Assembly: GCF_017183135.1 (NCBI RefSeq)
Contig: NZ_JADDXW010000001.1
Coordinates: 1-64,000, forward strand
Length of the DNA stretch: 64,000 nucleotides
From: Aurantimonas marina
GTDB taxonomy: Bacteria > Pseudomonadota > Alphaproteobacteria > Rhizobiales > Rhizobiaceae
Direction: 5' to 3'
Shown: positions 48,090-59,718 of the stretch, one piece after another
How positions within the stretch are numbered: the stretch's first letter is position 1
Layout of the letters: the number at the start of each line of letters is the position of its first letter
Notes under the pieces: generated by a model
Databases searched by the model: none
What the model was told of the DNA's origin: nothing
The model's input: only the letters and a program-made list of their open reading frames with translations
Position numbers and translations under genes: made by a program

Positions 48090-49436
48090 TTACGCAGCGG
48101 CCTGCTTGAGAGCGCCGACAATGTCGTCGACAACGGACGACACCAGCGCCCGATCGTCGCCTTCGGCCATCACCCGAATCAAAGGCTCGGTTCCCGACGG
48201 CCGGATGACCAGCCGCCCGCTGTTGCCCAGGCGCTCGCGACCAGCGCTGATCGCGTCCTGCACGCGGTCTCGCTCCAGAGGCTCGCCGCCAGCGAAGCGC
48301 ACGTTCTTGAGAATCTGCGGAACCGGATCGAACCGCCGGCAGACTTCCGACACCGTTCCGCCCTTTTGCTTGACGACGGCGAGAACCTGAAGCGCCGAGA
48401 CGAGCCCGTCACCTGTCGTACCGAAGTCGGACAGGACGATATGGCCGGACTGCTCACCGCCGACATTGTAGCCGTGTTCGCGCATATGTTCGACGACGTA
48501 GCGGTCGCCGACCTTGGTGCGCGCGAGTTGCAGATGCCGGGCCTCCAGAAAACGCTCCAGCCCGAGGTTCGACATGATGGTTGCGACGATGCCACCCGCC
48601 GCGAGCCGACCATCCTCCGACCAGCTCTCGGCAATCACCGCCATCAGCTGGTCTCCGTCGACGACCGATGCCCGTTCATCCACGATCAGCACCCGGTCGG
48701 CATCGCCGTCGAGAGCGATCCCGATGTCCGCCCGAACTTCCTTCACCTTGGCGGCGAGCGTCGCAGGAGCGGTCGAACCGCAATTGTCGTTAATGTTCGT
48801 GCCGTCCGGACTGATTCCGATTTTTATGACTTCGGCCCCAAGTTCCCACAGAACCTCGGGCGCCACGCTGTAACCCGCGCCGTTGGCGCAATCGATTGCC
48901 ACGCGCAGGCCCTCAAGCGAAAGTTCTCGCGGCAGAGTCCGCTTGGCGAACTCAATGTAACGATCATGCACGCCGTCCACGCGCTTGGCACGTCCAAGCC
49001 GGCTTCCTGTAGCGAGGCGAGCGCTCAGATCTTCGTCGAGAAGGCCCTCGATGGTCCGTTCGATATCGTCTGAGAGCTTGTAGCCCTCCGGACCGAACAG
49101 CTTGATGCCGTTGTCCTCGAACGGATTATGCGATGCGGAGATCATCACGCCGATGTCGGCGCGCAGCGACCGGGTCAACATCGCAACCGCCGGAGTCGGC
49201 ATCGGACCGAGCAGAAAGACGTCCATGCCCGCCGACGTAAAGCCGGCAACCATCGCGTTTTCGATCATGTAGCTCGACAGGCGGGTGTCCTTGCCGATCA
49301 CCACGCGGTGTCGGTAGCTGCCCCGCTGGAAGGCAAGCCCTGCGGCCATGCCGACCTTCATGGCAATTTCCGGCGTCATCGGATGACGGTTCGCGGTACC
49401 GCGAATACCGTCGGTCCCGAAGTATTTTCTGCCCAT
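48090..49436 (-). CDS. glmM: Phosphoglucosamine mutase
   Basis: 448 residues, converting glucosamine-6-P to glucosamine-1-P for peptidoglycan and lipopolysaccharide. Start [15 protein letters not shown], phosphoserine loop [12 protein letters not shown] near residue 100, metal loop DGDADR, and sugar-binding GGEQSGH. The ATG at 49436 gives the standard length. Downstream of ftsH, as in other bacteria, but separated by a terminator-like hairpin. Confidence 0.96.
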   Translation of the reverse strand: MGRKYFGTDGIRGTANRHPMTPEIAMKVGMAAGLAFQRGSYRHRVVIGKDTRLSSYMIENAMVAGFTSAGMDVFLLGPMPTPAVAMLTRSLRADIGVMISASHNPFEDNGIKLFGPEGYKLSDDIERTIEGLLDEDLSARLATGSRLGRAKRVDGVHDRYIEFAKRTLPRELSLEGLRVAIDCANGAGYSVAPEVLWELGAEVIKIGISPDGTNINDNCGSTAPATLAAKVKEVRADIGIALDGDADRVLIVDERASVVDGDQLMAVIAESWSEDGRLAAGGIVATIMSNLGLERFLEARHLQLARTKVGDRYVVEHMREHGYNVGGEQSGHIVLSDFGTTGDGLVSALQVLAVVKQKGGTVSEVCRRFDPVPQILKNVRFAGGEPLERDRVQDAISAGRERLGNSGRLVIRPSGTEPLIRVMAEGDDRALVSSVVDDIVGALKQAAA

Positions 49437-49569
49437 CGATGATCCTGTCGTCAGCTGATGGTTACGCCCCACGCCCTTCTTAGCGGACGGCGCGGCCCGC
49501 ACACAATGTCGCACAAAACGGTTACCGGGACGTCTGCGACGGGCAGCCATGCCCATCGCGTGTCCTGGC

Positions 49570-49606
49570 GACGAAAAAGAGCGACCATCGGCCGCTCTCT
49601 TTCGTC
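49570..49606 (-). terminator. Terminator-like hairpin between ftsH and glmM
   Basis: Fourteen-base arms GACGAAAAAGAGCG/CGCTCTCTTTCGTC with one imperfect pair and a nine-base loop. Located 22 bases past the ftsH stop. Confidence 0.7.
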
Positions 49607-49627
49607 ACCGATCGTAAGACCGTATGG

Positions 49628-51565
<1,938 letters not shown>

Positions 51566-51610
51566 CAGTCATCCTGGGATGGCCGCCCGAGACCGCTCAG
51601 ACGATTTCAT

Positions 51611-51642
51611 CGAAGATAGGTGGCGAGCCCCTCCTTGCCAAC
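51611..51642 (-). promoter_or_regulatory. RpoH-type promoter of ftsH
   Basis: On the minus strand GTTG, 18 bases, CCTATCTTCG. The -10 is an exact fit to CYTATNTNNG and the -35 is three of four. The -10 ends 45 bases upstream of the ftsH ATG. Confidence 0.6.
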
Positions 51643-51692
51643 ATCATCGGGCGCTTTTGCGGCAAAATGCATGGAGGTCTCTGGCCCTTTGG

Positions 51693-52940
51693 TTACCGCA
51701 CTCCCCTCGCGGTTGCCGCCTCGCACCGCGAATCCGGCAGATTCCGCATCAAGCGCCACGTGATCAGCGGGGCGGTTTCGAGCCGGGCGACGCCGGCGCC
51801 GGCCTTTCGCGTCAGCGCCGCCGGCACCGCGATCAACGTGGTCCCGACCGTCAGGACGGGCAAAGTTCGTTCGATCGGATTACCCCGCCCTAGCGATCCG
51901 AAGGCAACGATTTGGGCATCTCGGTCAAGGTGATCGCGCGCCGGACGGACATCGAAGCGACCGTCGAAAACCACTTGGCTCGCGAGATTGGCGGGCGCGA
52001 TTCCCGCGATTCCGGAGCGGCCGAATTCGCGCGCGAACGTGACACGGGATTGTGCGTCGATCAGCGCGCCGCCAAGCGACGCCGCGATCCGGCCCCGCCC
52101 TCCCAACAGCGCCTCGACGAGGCGCGTCACGGAACGGCCGCCGGGAGCATAGTCGCCGCCCGCGACAGCGGCGATAGCGCGCTGCATCAGCAAAAACGCC
52201 GTCGGCCCTTCGATCGCGGCCAACGCCGCGCGGTCGAAGGCTAGTGTACCGTCGGTGTCAGCGGTAAATTCGCCGGTCGCTGCCATGCCGGCGATCACTA
52301 CCGCCAACCTGGCCTCCTCCGCGTCGCGGCGCGCGGCGTGGAAGGCGATGTCCGCTTGGAGCCGAGGGCGTCGTGCGCCCTCGGCGGCCAAGTGCAGGCG
52401 CAGCCGGATGCGGTGGGAGGTCGCGTCGGCATTGCTGGGATCGTCGACGGCCGGGAGGCCCTGAGCGGCCACCGTCGCTTTCAGCCGGCCGCCCGGCACA
52501 TCCAGAAATGGACGAACAAGGGCCACCCCGGGCGCGATGTCGCGAATCCGGCGCATGCCGGCCAAGCCGGTGTCGCCCGCCCCCCGCGCCTGCGCCAGAA
52601 GATGCGTCTCCAGCTGGTCGTCCTGATGATGTGCGGTCAGGATGACGGTTGCACCGAGCTGGCGGGCCGCATCGAGCAGAAGGCCATAGCGGGCGTGGCG
52701 CGCGGCTGCGGGAATGTTGCCGGTTTGAGCCGGTTCGACCCAGCGCATCGCCCTGTGCGGCAGAGCGAGTTTCCGCGCCATATCGGCGACGAAACTGGCC
52801 TCGACGGCCGATTGTGGGCGCAATCCGTGATCGACGGTCACGACGTCGAATTGGATGTCGGAAAGAAATGCGGTTTTTCGCGCTTCGTTCGCTGCCAGGA
52901 GCAGCGTCAGCGAGTCCGGTCCGCCGGACACCGCGAGCAC
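51693..52940 (-). CDS. tilS: tRNA(Ile)-lysidine synthase
   Basis: 415 residues from a GTG at 52940. Lysidinylates C34 of tRNA-Ile(CAT). PP-loop SGGPDS at residues 5-10, then HHQDDQLET, the family ATP-pyrophosphatase signature. The start is uncertain: GTG opens directly on the first strand and has no Shine-Dalgarno. The frame is open upstream for 50 further codons with a plausible helix (LCNCLATAIAQAAIRIG) but no ATG, GTG or TTG; only CTG codons overlap the cpoB stop. The position after cpoB and before ftsH is the usual one. Confidence 0.9.
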   Translation of the reverse strand: MLAVSGGPDSLTLLLAANEARKTAFLSDIQFDVVTVDHGLRPQSAVEASFVADMARKLALPHRAMRWVEPAQTGNIPAAARHARYGLLLDAARQLGATVILTAHHQDDQLETHLLAQARGAGDTGLAGMRRIRDIAPGVALVRPFLDVPGGRLKATVAAQGLPAVDDPSNADATSHRIRLRLHLAAEGARRPRLQADIAFHAARRDAEEARLAVVIAGMAATGEFTADTDGTLAFDRAALAAIEGPTAFLLMQRAIAAVAGGDYAPGGRSVTRLVEALLGGRGRIAASLGGALIDAQSRVTFAREFGRSGIAGIAPANLASQVVFDGRFDVRPARDHLDRDAQIVAFGSLGRGNPIERTLPVLTVGTTLIAVPAALTRKAGAGVARLETAPLITWRLMRNLPDSRCEAATARGVR

Positions 52941-53083
52941 CGCCCGTTGCGGTCGGCCGATGCGGATGGCGGCTTGTGCGATCGCGGTGGCGAGGCAATT
53001 GCAAAGATCGCGCGGCGAAAGCGGTTGGGCGCCCGGCGGAACCTCCGGAATGCGGATGCTTGCTGTAGTGGCTGTTTCCGTGG

Positions 53084-54082
53084 TCAGCAGTTTGCCGCCT
53101 TCGCCTCGCTTGCCAGCTTGCTCTTTACGCTGGCGCTCATGTCCGGATAGCGCCGTGTCACTTCCTTGAAGGTTACGCAGGCCGTTTCGCGGTTGTCGAG
53201 CTTGGCCAGCGACATCCCGAGCTTCAGCATCATGTCAGGCGCCTTGCTGCTCTTCGGGTAATTCTTCTGGGCGTCGAGAAAGGTCTCCGCCGCATCGGCG
53301 TATTTCTGCTGCTGGAACAGGCTCTCGCCCAGCCAATATTCCGCGTCCGGTGTATCCTTCGCGTTCGGATAGGTCTGCGCATATTGGCGGAATGACTGCT
53401 CGGCAAGTTGGTAGTCGCCGGCCAGAAGGTAATTGTAGGCGAGGGCGTACAGATCCCCCGCCCCTTGCGGCGTTACTGCGGCGACCGTGGCCGATGAACC
53501 TGGCGTGGTCGCGTCCGAAGCGCCTCCCGTCGGCGCGGCCGACGATCCCATATCAAGGCCGCCATCGAGAATGCGGCCGATGCCGCCGTCACCGGATGGA
53601 TCTTTCGCCGGGTCACCGCGTGCGGGTGCGGAAGGAGCCGCGCGCGGCGCATCCTGGCGAGCGGCCGTGCGAACCGGGTCCGTGTCCGCGGCGGGAGCGG
53701 CATCGCCGCGCCGTTCACCGGCCGAACCGGAGCCGCCCCCCTTTTCGAGTTCCTGGAAACGGAACTCGTTATCCTCCTGCCGCTTGCGCATGTCTTCCTG
53801 CGCCTGGAGCAACTGGAAGCTGAGTTCCTCCACCCTGCCGTTGAGCCGGCGGATTTCCTCCTCAAGATGATTGAGCCGAACGATCGCGTCGCCGGCCTGC
53901 GCCAGACGCACCGGCTGTGTGCTGTCGGGCGTGACCGTTTGCCCCTGTCGAACAGTCGGGCCTGCGTTGCCGGCCCAGCCGGACAAAGAACCGACAGCCG
54001 GTTCGTACGCCGAGGCTCCGGTCGACACGCCCATCAGCAGGGCCAGGGAGGACGCGGCAAAAAGTGTCTGTCGGCAGGTCAT
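53084..54082 (-). CDS. cpoB: Tol-Pal system protein CpoB (YbgF)
   Basis: 332 residues. Signal peptide to about residue 26 (GASAYEP), an N-terminal coiled coil (LNHLEEEIRRLNGRVEELSF), a long proline/alanine-rich linker, and C-terminal tetratricopeptide repeats (GDLYALAYNYLLAGDYQLAE onward). Coordinates peptidoglycan synthesis with Tol-driven outer membrane constriction by binding TolA. The ATG at 54082 gives the signal peptide. Last tol-pal gene, followed by tilS. Confidence 0.92.
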   Translation of the reverse strand: MTCRQTLFAASSLALLMGVSTGASAYEPAVGSLSGWAGNAGPTVRQGQTVTPDSTQPVRLAQAGDAIVRLNHLEEEIRRLNGRVEELSFQLLQAQEDMRKRQEDNEFRFQELEKGGGSGSAGERRGDAAPAADTDPVRTAARQDAPRAAPSAPARGDPAKDPSGDGGIGRILDGGLDMGSSAAPTGGASDATTPGSSATVAAVTPQGAGDLYALAYNYLLAGDYQLAEQSFRQYAQTYPNAKDTPDAEYWLGESLFQQQKYADAAETFLDAQKNYPKSSKAPDMMLKLGMSLAKLDNRETACVTFKEVTRRYPDMSASVKSKLASEAKAANC

Positions 54083-54255
54083 GGACAATGGTTCTCTCGA
54101 AAGTATGAGGCTGACACAGGACCGCCGCGGCCCGTCTGCGACCCGCATGATGGCCTTGTTGATGGTTGCTCAATTCTAACATGGAACGAGCGAGTTCGGC
54201 CAAAGTTTGACCGCGTCGGAGCTTTACTCTCAGCCGCATGACGCTCAACGCAGGA

Positions 54256-54271
54256 CGGCCCCGAAGGGCCG
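54256..54271 (-). other. Intercistronic hairpin between pal and cpoB
   Basis: CGGCCC/GGGCCG with a CGAA loop, no T-run, about 30 bases after the pal stop. Could stabilise the abundant pal message. Confidence 0.5.
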
Positions 54272-54302
54272 CCGCATGGAATGTCTGTCGTGGACGGCCG
54301 GA

Positions 54303-54824
54303 TCAGCTTCCGGCGCCGCCCAGAACCGTAACGGCGCGCCGGTTCTGCGACCAGCAGGAGATGTCGTCGCAGACCGCCACCGGGCGTTCCTTGCCGTAGG
54401 AAAGAGTCCGGATGCGGTTGGCCGCCACGCCCCGCTGGGCGAGATAGTCGCGTGTGGCTGACGCACGACGGGCGCCCAGCGCGAGGTTGTACTCCCGGGT
54501 GCCGCGCTCGTCCGCATGACCTTCGATCACGATCGAATATTGCGGATACTGGTTCAGCCACTGCGCCTGACGGGCGAGGGTCTGCTGGGCGTCTGCGCGG
54601 ATCGACGAGGAATCGGTATCGAAGAACACGCGATCACCGACATTAACGGTGAAGTCCTGGCTCGTGCCCGGCGCTGCAGTTCCCCCGGCACCACCGGCGC
54701 CAAGGCCGAGCCCCGCGGCGTTATCCGGCAGCCCGTCCTTCTTGCTGGCGCAGCCAGCGACCGCCAGGCCGGCGACGAGTACGAGCGCAATGCGGCTCTT
54801 AACCCCAAAAATGGTCCGGCGCAT
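54303..54824 (-). CDS. pal: Peptidoglycan-associated lipoprotein Pal
   Basis: 173 residues. Lipobox LAVAGC with Cys near residue 24, a glycine-rich linker, and an OmpA-like domain with the peptidoglycan-binding motif EGHADERGTREYNLALG and RASATRDYL. Bridges outer membrane and peptidoglycan. The ATG at 54824 has AGGAG six bases upstream, deciding it over the ATG at 54839. The 317-base gap to tolB suggests its own promoter. Confidence 0.96.
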   Translation of the reverse strand: MRRTIFGVKSRIALVLVAGLAVAGCASKKDGLPDNAAGLGLGAGGAGGTAAPGTSQDFTVNVGDRVFFDTDSSSIRADAQQTLARQAQWLNQYPQYSIVIEGHADERGTREYNLALGARRASATRDYLAQRGVAANRIRTLSYGKERPVAVCDDISCWSQNRRAVTVLGGAGS

Positions 54825-54881
54825 GGCCAGCTCCTTCAAATCAGATGAGTCCCTGTTACCCGATATTTACTCTGCCGATGT

Positions 54882-54896
54882 TTAACGCGTCGTAAA
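54882..54896 (-). promoter_or_regulatory. CtrA-like box upstream of pal
   Basis: Minus strand reads TTTA, seven bases, TTAA, one mismatch from TTAA-N7-TTAA. It lies about 58 bases before pal in the 317-base pal-tolB gap, which otherwise holds nothing I recognise. Confidence 0.3.
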
Positions 54897-55141
54897 AAAC
54901 GGTTGGCTTTCGGCAATATCGTGAAGCGCCGATCCCATTGATTTTTCGCGTGGATACGGCGAGTTGGCGAGGAATAGGCAGGCCCTCGCCGACTGGCGCA
55001 TGCCGGTGACACACGGCCGACCATGCGCCGCAAAGCTTGCCCCGAACTGGCTGCCCGGGCACGCCGGACCATGAGAACGGTCTCGCGATGAGTTCGATGT
55101 CGAACCACCCCAACGCCGTACCTCGTAGGTCCGGCGGCGGC

Positions 55142-56452
55142 CTATTCGAGTGAGGGCGACCAGGCCGGATCCGACGCATAGCCCGGAGTGGGAACCTTCT
55201 GCTCGTTATAGCCTGTGAGGTCGATCGAATAGAGCTGCGGGCCACCGCCGCCCTTGGCGTCGCGGAAGAACATCAAAACACGGCCGTTCGGCGCCCAGGT
55301 CGGCCCCTCATTGTGGAAGCCGGAGGTCAGAATGCGCTCGCCCGAGCCATCGGGGCGCATGACGCCAATTTGGAACTGGCCACCGCTCTGCTTGGTGAAG
55401 GCGACGAGATCGCCGCGCGGCGACCATACGGGCGTCGAATAAGAGCCGTCGCCGAAGGAAATGCGTTGCTGGCTGGAGCCGTCGGCGTTCATCACGTAAA
55501 GTTGCTGCCGGCCGCCCCGATCGGATTCGAACACGATGCGCTGGCCATCCGGCGAGTAGGACGGCGAGGTGTCGATCGCCGCCGTCGAGGTCAGCCGGGT
55601 GGTCGCGCGCGAGCGCAAGTCCATGGCGTAGATATTGGCGTTGCCATCCTGCTGCAGGCTCATGATGACCTTCTGGCCGTCCGGCGAGAAACGCGGCGAG
55701 AAGGTCATGCCGGGGAAGTTCCCGACGATTTCGCGCTGGCCGGTCTCCAACTGCAGAAGATAGACCCGCGGCTCGCCGTCGCCGAACGACATGTAGGTGA
55801 CTTCCTGCCGGCTGGGCGAAAAGCGCGGCGTCAGAACGAGATCGTTGCCCTGGGTGAGGAAGCGCACATTGGCGCCGTCCTGATCCATGATCGCCAGCCG
55901 CTTGACCCGCTTGTCCTTGGTGCCGCTCTCGGAAACGAAGACGATACGGGTATCGAAATAGCCCTTCTCTCCCGTCAGGCGCTGATAGATCGCATCGGCG
56001 ATGATGTGCGCGACCCGACGCCAGTTCTCGGGATTGGTATAGAATTGCTGGCCGTCGAGCTGCTGGCCGGCAAACGTGTCCCAGAGCCGAAATTCGACCC
56101 GCAGGCGCCCGTCGGCTTCCGGCGTGACTCGACCGACGACGATTGCCTGGGCGTTGATGACCGTCCAGTCGGTAAAGGTCGGACTTGTGTCGACGGTCAG
56201 TCCCTTCTGAATGAAGGCGGACCTGTCAATGGGCGCGAACAGGCCCGAGCGCTTCAGATCGGCCTGAACCACGCTGGAAATCTGCTGACCGATCCCGTCC
56301 TGCGACTGGAAGTCGGTGATCGCGATCGGTAGCGGCTCGACATTGCCTTGCGTGATGTCGATCTCGACCACCGCCAAGGCTGGCGCCGCGAATAGGATGG
56401 CACCGGCGATCGCCGCGATGGCTACAAGAACGCCTTTGATGCTCGTTTTCAT
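55142..56452 (-). CDS. tolB: Tol-Pal system periplasmic protein TolB
   Basis: 436 residues. A signal peptide ([19 protein letters not shown] to APALA), an N-terminal TolB domain, then a six-bladed beta-propeller with the repeated [15 protein letters not shown] motifs. Binds Pal and TolA to transmit inner membrane energy. The ATG at 56452 opens on the signal sequence; an in-frame ATG five codons earlier is possible. Confidence 0.96.
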   Translation of the reverse strand: MKTSIKGVLVAIAAIAGAILFAAPALAVVEIDITQGNVEPLPIAITDFQSQDGIGQQISSVVQADLKRSGLFAPIDRSAFIQKGLTVDTSPTFTDWTVINAQAIVVGRVTPEADGRLRVEFRLWDTFAGQQLDGQQFYTNPENWRRVAHIIADAIYQRLTGEKGYFDTRIVFVSESGTKDKRVKRLAIMDQDGANVRFLTQGNDLVLTPRFSPSRQEVTYMSFGDGEPRVYLLQLETGQREIVGNFPGMTFSPRFSPDGQKVIMSLQQDGNANIYAMDLRSRATTRLTSTAAIDTSPSYSPDGQRIVFESDRGGRQQLYVMNADGSSQQRISFGDGSYSTPVWSPRGDLVAFTKQSGGQFQIGVMRPDGSGERILTSGFHNEGPTWAPNGRVLMFFRDAKGGGGPQLYSIDLTGYNEQKVPTPGYASDPAWSPSLE

Positions 56453-56687
56453 TCCACGATCTTCCATTGAGTTCGAAGGCTGCAAGGCCGTTGACCGGCT
56501 ACGCCTCATTGTTTGAATTGCCACCCGCTCGCCCCCCGTGACGTGCGTCGAGCATGATCCGACGCGGTCATCGCGGAGTGGGCTCGCGTTGCCCGACGGC
56601 ACCGTCTCGGTCGTCCTAACACGCAATCAGGAGATTGTATGACGCCGCCAGACGCTTCGCCGCCCGGCTGATACCTCGCGTTTCGCA

Positions 56688-57749
56688 TCAGAACATCTGG
56701 CTCGGATCGAAGTTGACCACGACATCGGCCCAAGTGTCGTATTTCTCGGCTGGCAGGTTGTACGGTGCGCAGCGCTGTACGGCGCGCAACGCGGCTTCGC
56801 CGGCGATCCGCTCGATCATCGAGCTGCCGCCGCCGTCGACGATTTCCGGGCGGGATTCAAGTTGACCGGTCGAATCCAGCCGCATCTGGATCGAAATCCT
56901 CAAGGAGCCCGCCTCGGACACGCCGGATGGCGGCGACCAGCAACGCTGGATCTGCCCGCGCAACGCGTCGAGTTCGCTCTGGGAAAGCTTGGCGCCGGTC
57001 TGGCGCTCAGTCCCGAGTGAAGCCTGCTCCTCAGAGCGCTTCGCGCCACCGCCGGCCGATTGCTCCTTGTTGAGCAGCGCGGCGATCTTATCGGCGTCGA
57101 ACTGGCTCTCCTCCGGCGTCCGGGCCTCGGTGGCCCTGGTCTCTTTCGCCGGCTCCGGTTTTTTCGGCTCGGGCTTGTTTTCCGCCACCGCCGGCGCCGG
57201 CGGTTTGGGCTTCGTCGAGGGCACCGGCACGTTCTGCGGCAACGGAGGTTCGGCCGGAGCCGCCTCGGCGGACGCGATGGCCTGCTCGACCGCGTCGACC
57301 GGCGGCGGAGTTTCCGTCGGCGTTTCGGCCGTCACCGGATCCGGCGGCGGAGGCGGCGTATCGGCCGGAGGGGGCGGCGCCGGTTCTGGTTCGGGTTGCG
57401 GCTCGGGGGCCGGAGCTTCCGCAGGCTTTGCCGCCGCAGCCTGTTCGCTCGCCTTCGGTCGGTCGACGGGCGTCGGCGGCGTCTCCAGATCAGCCTCGTT
57501 GTTGCCGACATTCTCGGCCGGCATCGGCAGCGTCTGCGGCTTTTCCGTCGGCTTGGGCGCGGGCGTCTCGGTCATCGGCGCATCCTTGGCGCCGACGACA
57601 GACTGCGACAGCGACTCGATCGGCACGATCTCGACCGGGAAGGACTCGATGTTCGCGACCTCCAACGGATCAGGCGCCGACAGCGACCACAGGCCCCAGG
57701 TCAGGACCGCCGTATGCAGGATCGTGGAGACAACGACGCCGGATTTCAT
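56688..57749 (-). CDS. tolA: Cell envelope protein TolA
   Basis: 353 residues. One N-terminal transmembrane helix (SGVVVSTILHTAVLTWGLWS), a long proline/glutamate/alanine-rich periplasmic arm, and a C-terminal TonB/TolA-like domain (LRGQIQRCWSPPSGVSEAG, ALRAVQRCAPYNLP). Spans the periplasm and links TolQR to Pal/TolB. Fifteen bases after tolR. Confidence 0.93.
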   Translation of the reverse strand: MKSGVVVSTILHTAVLTWGLWSLSAPDPLEVANIESFPVEIVPIESLSQSVVGAKDAPMTETPAPKPTEKPQTLPMPAENVGNNEADLETPPTPVDRPKASEQAAAAKPAEAPAPEPQPEPEPAPPPPADTPPPPPDPVTAETPTETPPPVDAVEQAIASAEAAPAEPPLPQNVPVPSTKPKPPAPAVAENKPEPKKPEPAKETRATEARTPEESQFDADKIAALLNKEQSAGGGAKRSEEQASLGTERQTGAKLSQSELDALRGQIQRCWSPPSGVSEAGSLRISIQMRLDSTGQLESRPEIVDGGGSSMIERIAGEAALRAVQRCAPYNLPAEKYDTWADVVVNFDPSQMF

Positions 57750-57764
57750 GGAGACCCGATTTGG

Positions 57765-58211
57765 CTATGCGTTGAGGTCTTGATCGGTGACGAGACCGAT
57801 ATTGCGGAAACCGGCCGCCGAGATCCGGGCCATGACCTTCATGACCGTGCCGTAATCCGCCGCGCGGTCGCCGCGCACGAAAATCCGCTCCTTGTAGCCA
57901 GCCTTCGCGACCGCTTCGAGTTTGGCGACGATCTCGTCGATCGGAATCTCGGCATCGTTCAGATAGACGGCGCCACTCGAGTTCACCGAGATGGTGATCG
58001 GCTGACTTTCCGAATTCAGTGCCTTGGCCTGGGTTTCCGGCAGTTCGATCGGCACGCCGACGGTCAACAACGGCGCCGCGACCATGAAGATGATCAACAG
58101 CACCAGCATCACGTCGACCATCGGCGTGACGTTGATTTCACTCATCGGTTGGCGCCGACCGCGGCGGCGGCGCGATCCCGGGGACCGTCCTGATCCCGCT
58201 GACATGCCCAT
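57765..58211 (-). CDS. tolR: Biopolymer transport protein TolR
   Basis: 148 residues of the ExbD/TolR family. A basic N-terminus, then the single transmembrane helix with the proton-pathway Asp (NVTPMVDVMLVLLIIF), and a periplasmic dimerisation domain. Follows tolQ by 38 bases. Confidence 0.95.
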   Translation of the reverse strand: MGMSAGSGRSPGSRRRRGRRQPMSEINVTPMVDVMLVLLIIFMVAAPLLTVGVPIELPETQAKALNSESQPITISVNSSGAVYLNDAEIPIDEIVAKLEAVAKAGYKERIFVRGDRAADYGTVMKVMARISAAGFRNIGLVTDQDLNA

Positions 58212-58249
58212 GGCTGCTTACCTTTCCAGCCGAAAACGGCCGCTCTCGC

Positions 58250-58966
58250 CTAGCGCGATGTCAGCTTCTCGTCGATCTGTCGGGACAGGATCGCCGAAAA
58301 TTCGTCCGCGAAGGCTTCGAGCCGCATCCCCAGCTTGCCGACATCCGACGACAGCTTGTTGTAGGCGACCACGGCCGGAATCGCCGCGACCAGACCGATC
58401 GCCGTCGCCAGCAGCGCCTCGGCAATGCCCGGCGCGACGACGGCCAGGCTGGTCTGCTGCGAACCGGCGATCGCCTGGAACGACGTCATGATGCCGATAA
58501 CGGTGCCGAACAGCCCGACGAACGGCGCGGCCGAGCCGATGGTTGCCAGGAACCCCAGGCGCGACTCCAGACTGTCCATCTCACGGGCCAGCGTGACGTC
58601 CATGGCCTTGTCGATCCGCGTCTGCAGGCCGACCGGCGAGCGTGCGCCCTTCTCGAAGGATTTCTTCCATTCGCGCATGGCCGCGACAAACAGCGCCCCC
58701 ATCCCCGACGTCTTGCGCTCCGACAGGCTGTGGTAGAGTTCCTCGAGCGACTGGCCAGACCAGAAATTGCTCTCGAACTTGTTGAGCTGGCGGCGGAAGC
58801 GCCCGTAGCGCATCGACTTGTCGATGATGATCGCCCACGTCCAGACCGACGCGAACAAGAGTCCGATCATGACCAGCTTGACCACGAAGCCCGCCTGCCA
58901 GAACAAATCCCACAGCGACACCGTGCCGGCGGCGGCTAGCGTTCCCTGAACGACTTCTCCGTCCAT
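58250..58966 (-). CDS. tolQ: Proton channel protein TolQ
   Basis: 238 residues of the ExbB/TolQ family with three transmembrane helices: one N-terminal and two after the cytoplasmic loop (SAAPFVGLFGTVIGIMTSF and EALLATAIGLVAAIPAVVAY). Forms the motor with TolR. The ATG at 58966 gives the expected N-terminus MDGEVVQG; longer readings have no family match. 240 bases separate it from ybgC. Confidence 0.95.
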   Translation of the reverse strand: MDGEVVQGTLAAAGTVSLWDLFWQAGFVVKLVMIGLLFASVWTWAIIIDKSMRYGRFRRQLNKFESNFWSGQSLEELYHSLSERKTSGMGALFVAAMREWKKSFEKGARSPVGLQTRIDKAMDVTLAREMDSLESRLGFLATIGSAAPFVGLFGTVIGIMTSFQAIAGSQQTSLAVVAPGIAEALLATAIGLVAAIPAVVAYNKLSSDVGKLGMRLEAFADEFSAILSRQIDEKLTSR

Positions 58967-59165
58967 TCCCCAACATCCTCGATATGCAGAACTATTGGCC
59001 TGACAACCCGTGACGGGTCGCCTCTGCCTCGAACACGACCGGCTCGACATGCGCCGGCGTACCGCTCGCTCGCGTAAACCCTTGATGCCCTTTCACAAGC
59101 GAATCCGGTGAAAGAATGGCGCGCCTTGCGTAAGACTGGTCCAGTTTGATTGATGCATCGGTAGG

Positions 59166-59181
59166 GTTAACGATCCGTTAG
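59166..59181 (-). promoter_or_regulatory. CtrA-like box upstream of tolQ
   Basis: Minus strand reads CTAA, seven bases, TTAAC, one mismatch from TTAA-N7-TTAAC. It is 200 bases upstream of tolQ in the ybgC-tolQ gap. Confidence 0.35.
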
Positions 59182-59206
59182 CGCCCCACCGGCTCCTGAG
59201 CGACGC

Positions 59207-59707
59207 TCAATCCACCGCCGGCGCCAGTTGCGCCAGGACCGCGGCCGGCATCCGCATCGGCCTGCCCTCGGGCGAGATCACCGCCACCTTGACCTTGGCC
59301 TCGATCAGCGCCTCCTCGCCGCGCGTGATGCGCTGGATCAGCAGGATGCGCGCACCTCCGAGATGGTGTGTTCTGGTTTGCACGGTCAGGATGTCGTCGA
59401 TCCGCGCCGGTCGCAGGAAATCGATATCCATGTGCCGGACCGCGAAGGCCATCGACGGTCCGTATTTTCCTGCCAGCAGCTCACCGTGGCCGATCCCCTT
59501 CAGACGCAGAAGATCCGACCGTCCTCGCTCGAGAAAATTCAGATAGCGCGCGTGATAGACGACCCCAGAAAAGTCGGTGTCCTCGAAATAGACGCGAATC
59601 CGCAGCTCGTGGCCGCTTGGTGTGAGGCGGCCGGCCAATTGATCGGTTATCAAGCGCCCCTCATCCCTGCGCGCCCCCCGGGGCTTCGGCTCACTCGGCT
59701 CCGCCAC
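59207..59707 (-). CDS. ybgC: Tol-Pal-associated acyl-CoA thioesterase YbgC
   Basis: 166 residues, hot-dog fold. Catalytic motif YFEDTDFSGVVYHARY with the active Asp, then FLERGRSDLLR. Hydrolyses short or acyl-carrier-bound thioesters and is linked to phospholipid metabolism. It carries about 20 additional N-terminal residues compared with E. coli. First recognised gene of the tol-pal cluster; a small unknown gene ends 11 bases upstream. Confidence 0.92.
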   Translation of the reverse strand: MAEPSEPKPRGARRDEGRLITDQLAGRLTPSGHELRIRVYFEDTDFSGVVYHARYLNFLERGRSDLLRLKGIGHGELLAGKYGPSMAFAVRHMDIDFLRPARIDDILTVQTRTHHLGGARILLIQRITRGEEALIEAKVKVAVISPEGRPMRMPAAVLAQLAPAVD

Positions 59708-59718
59708 AGATCTCGCGC

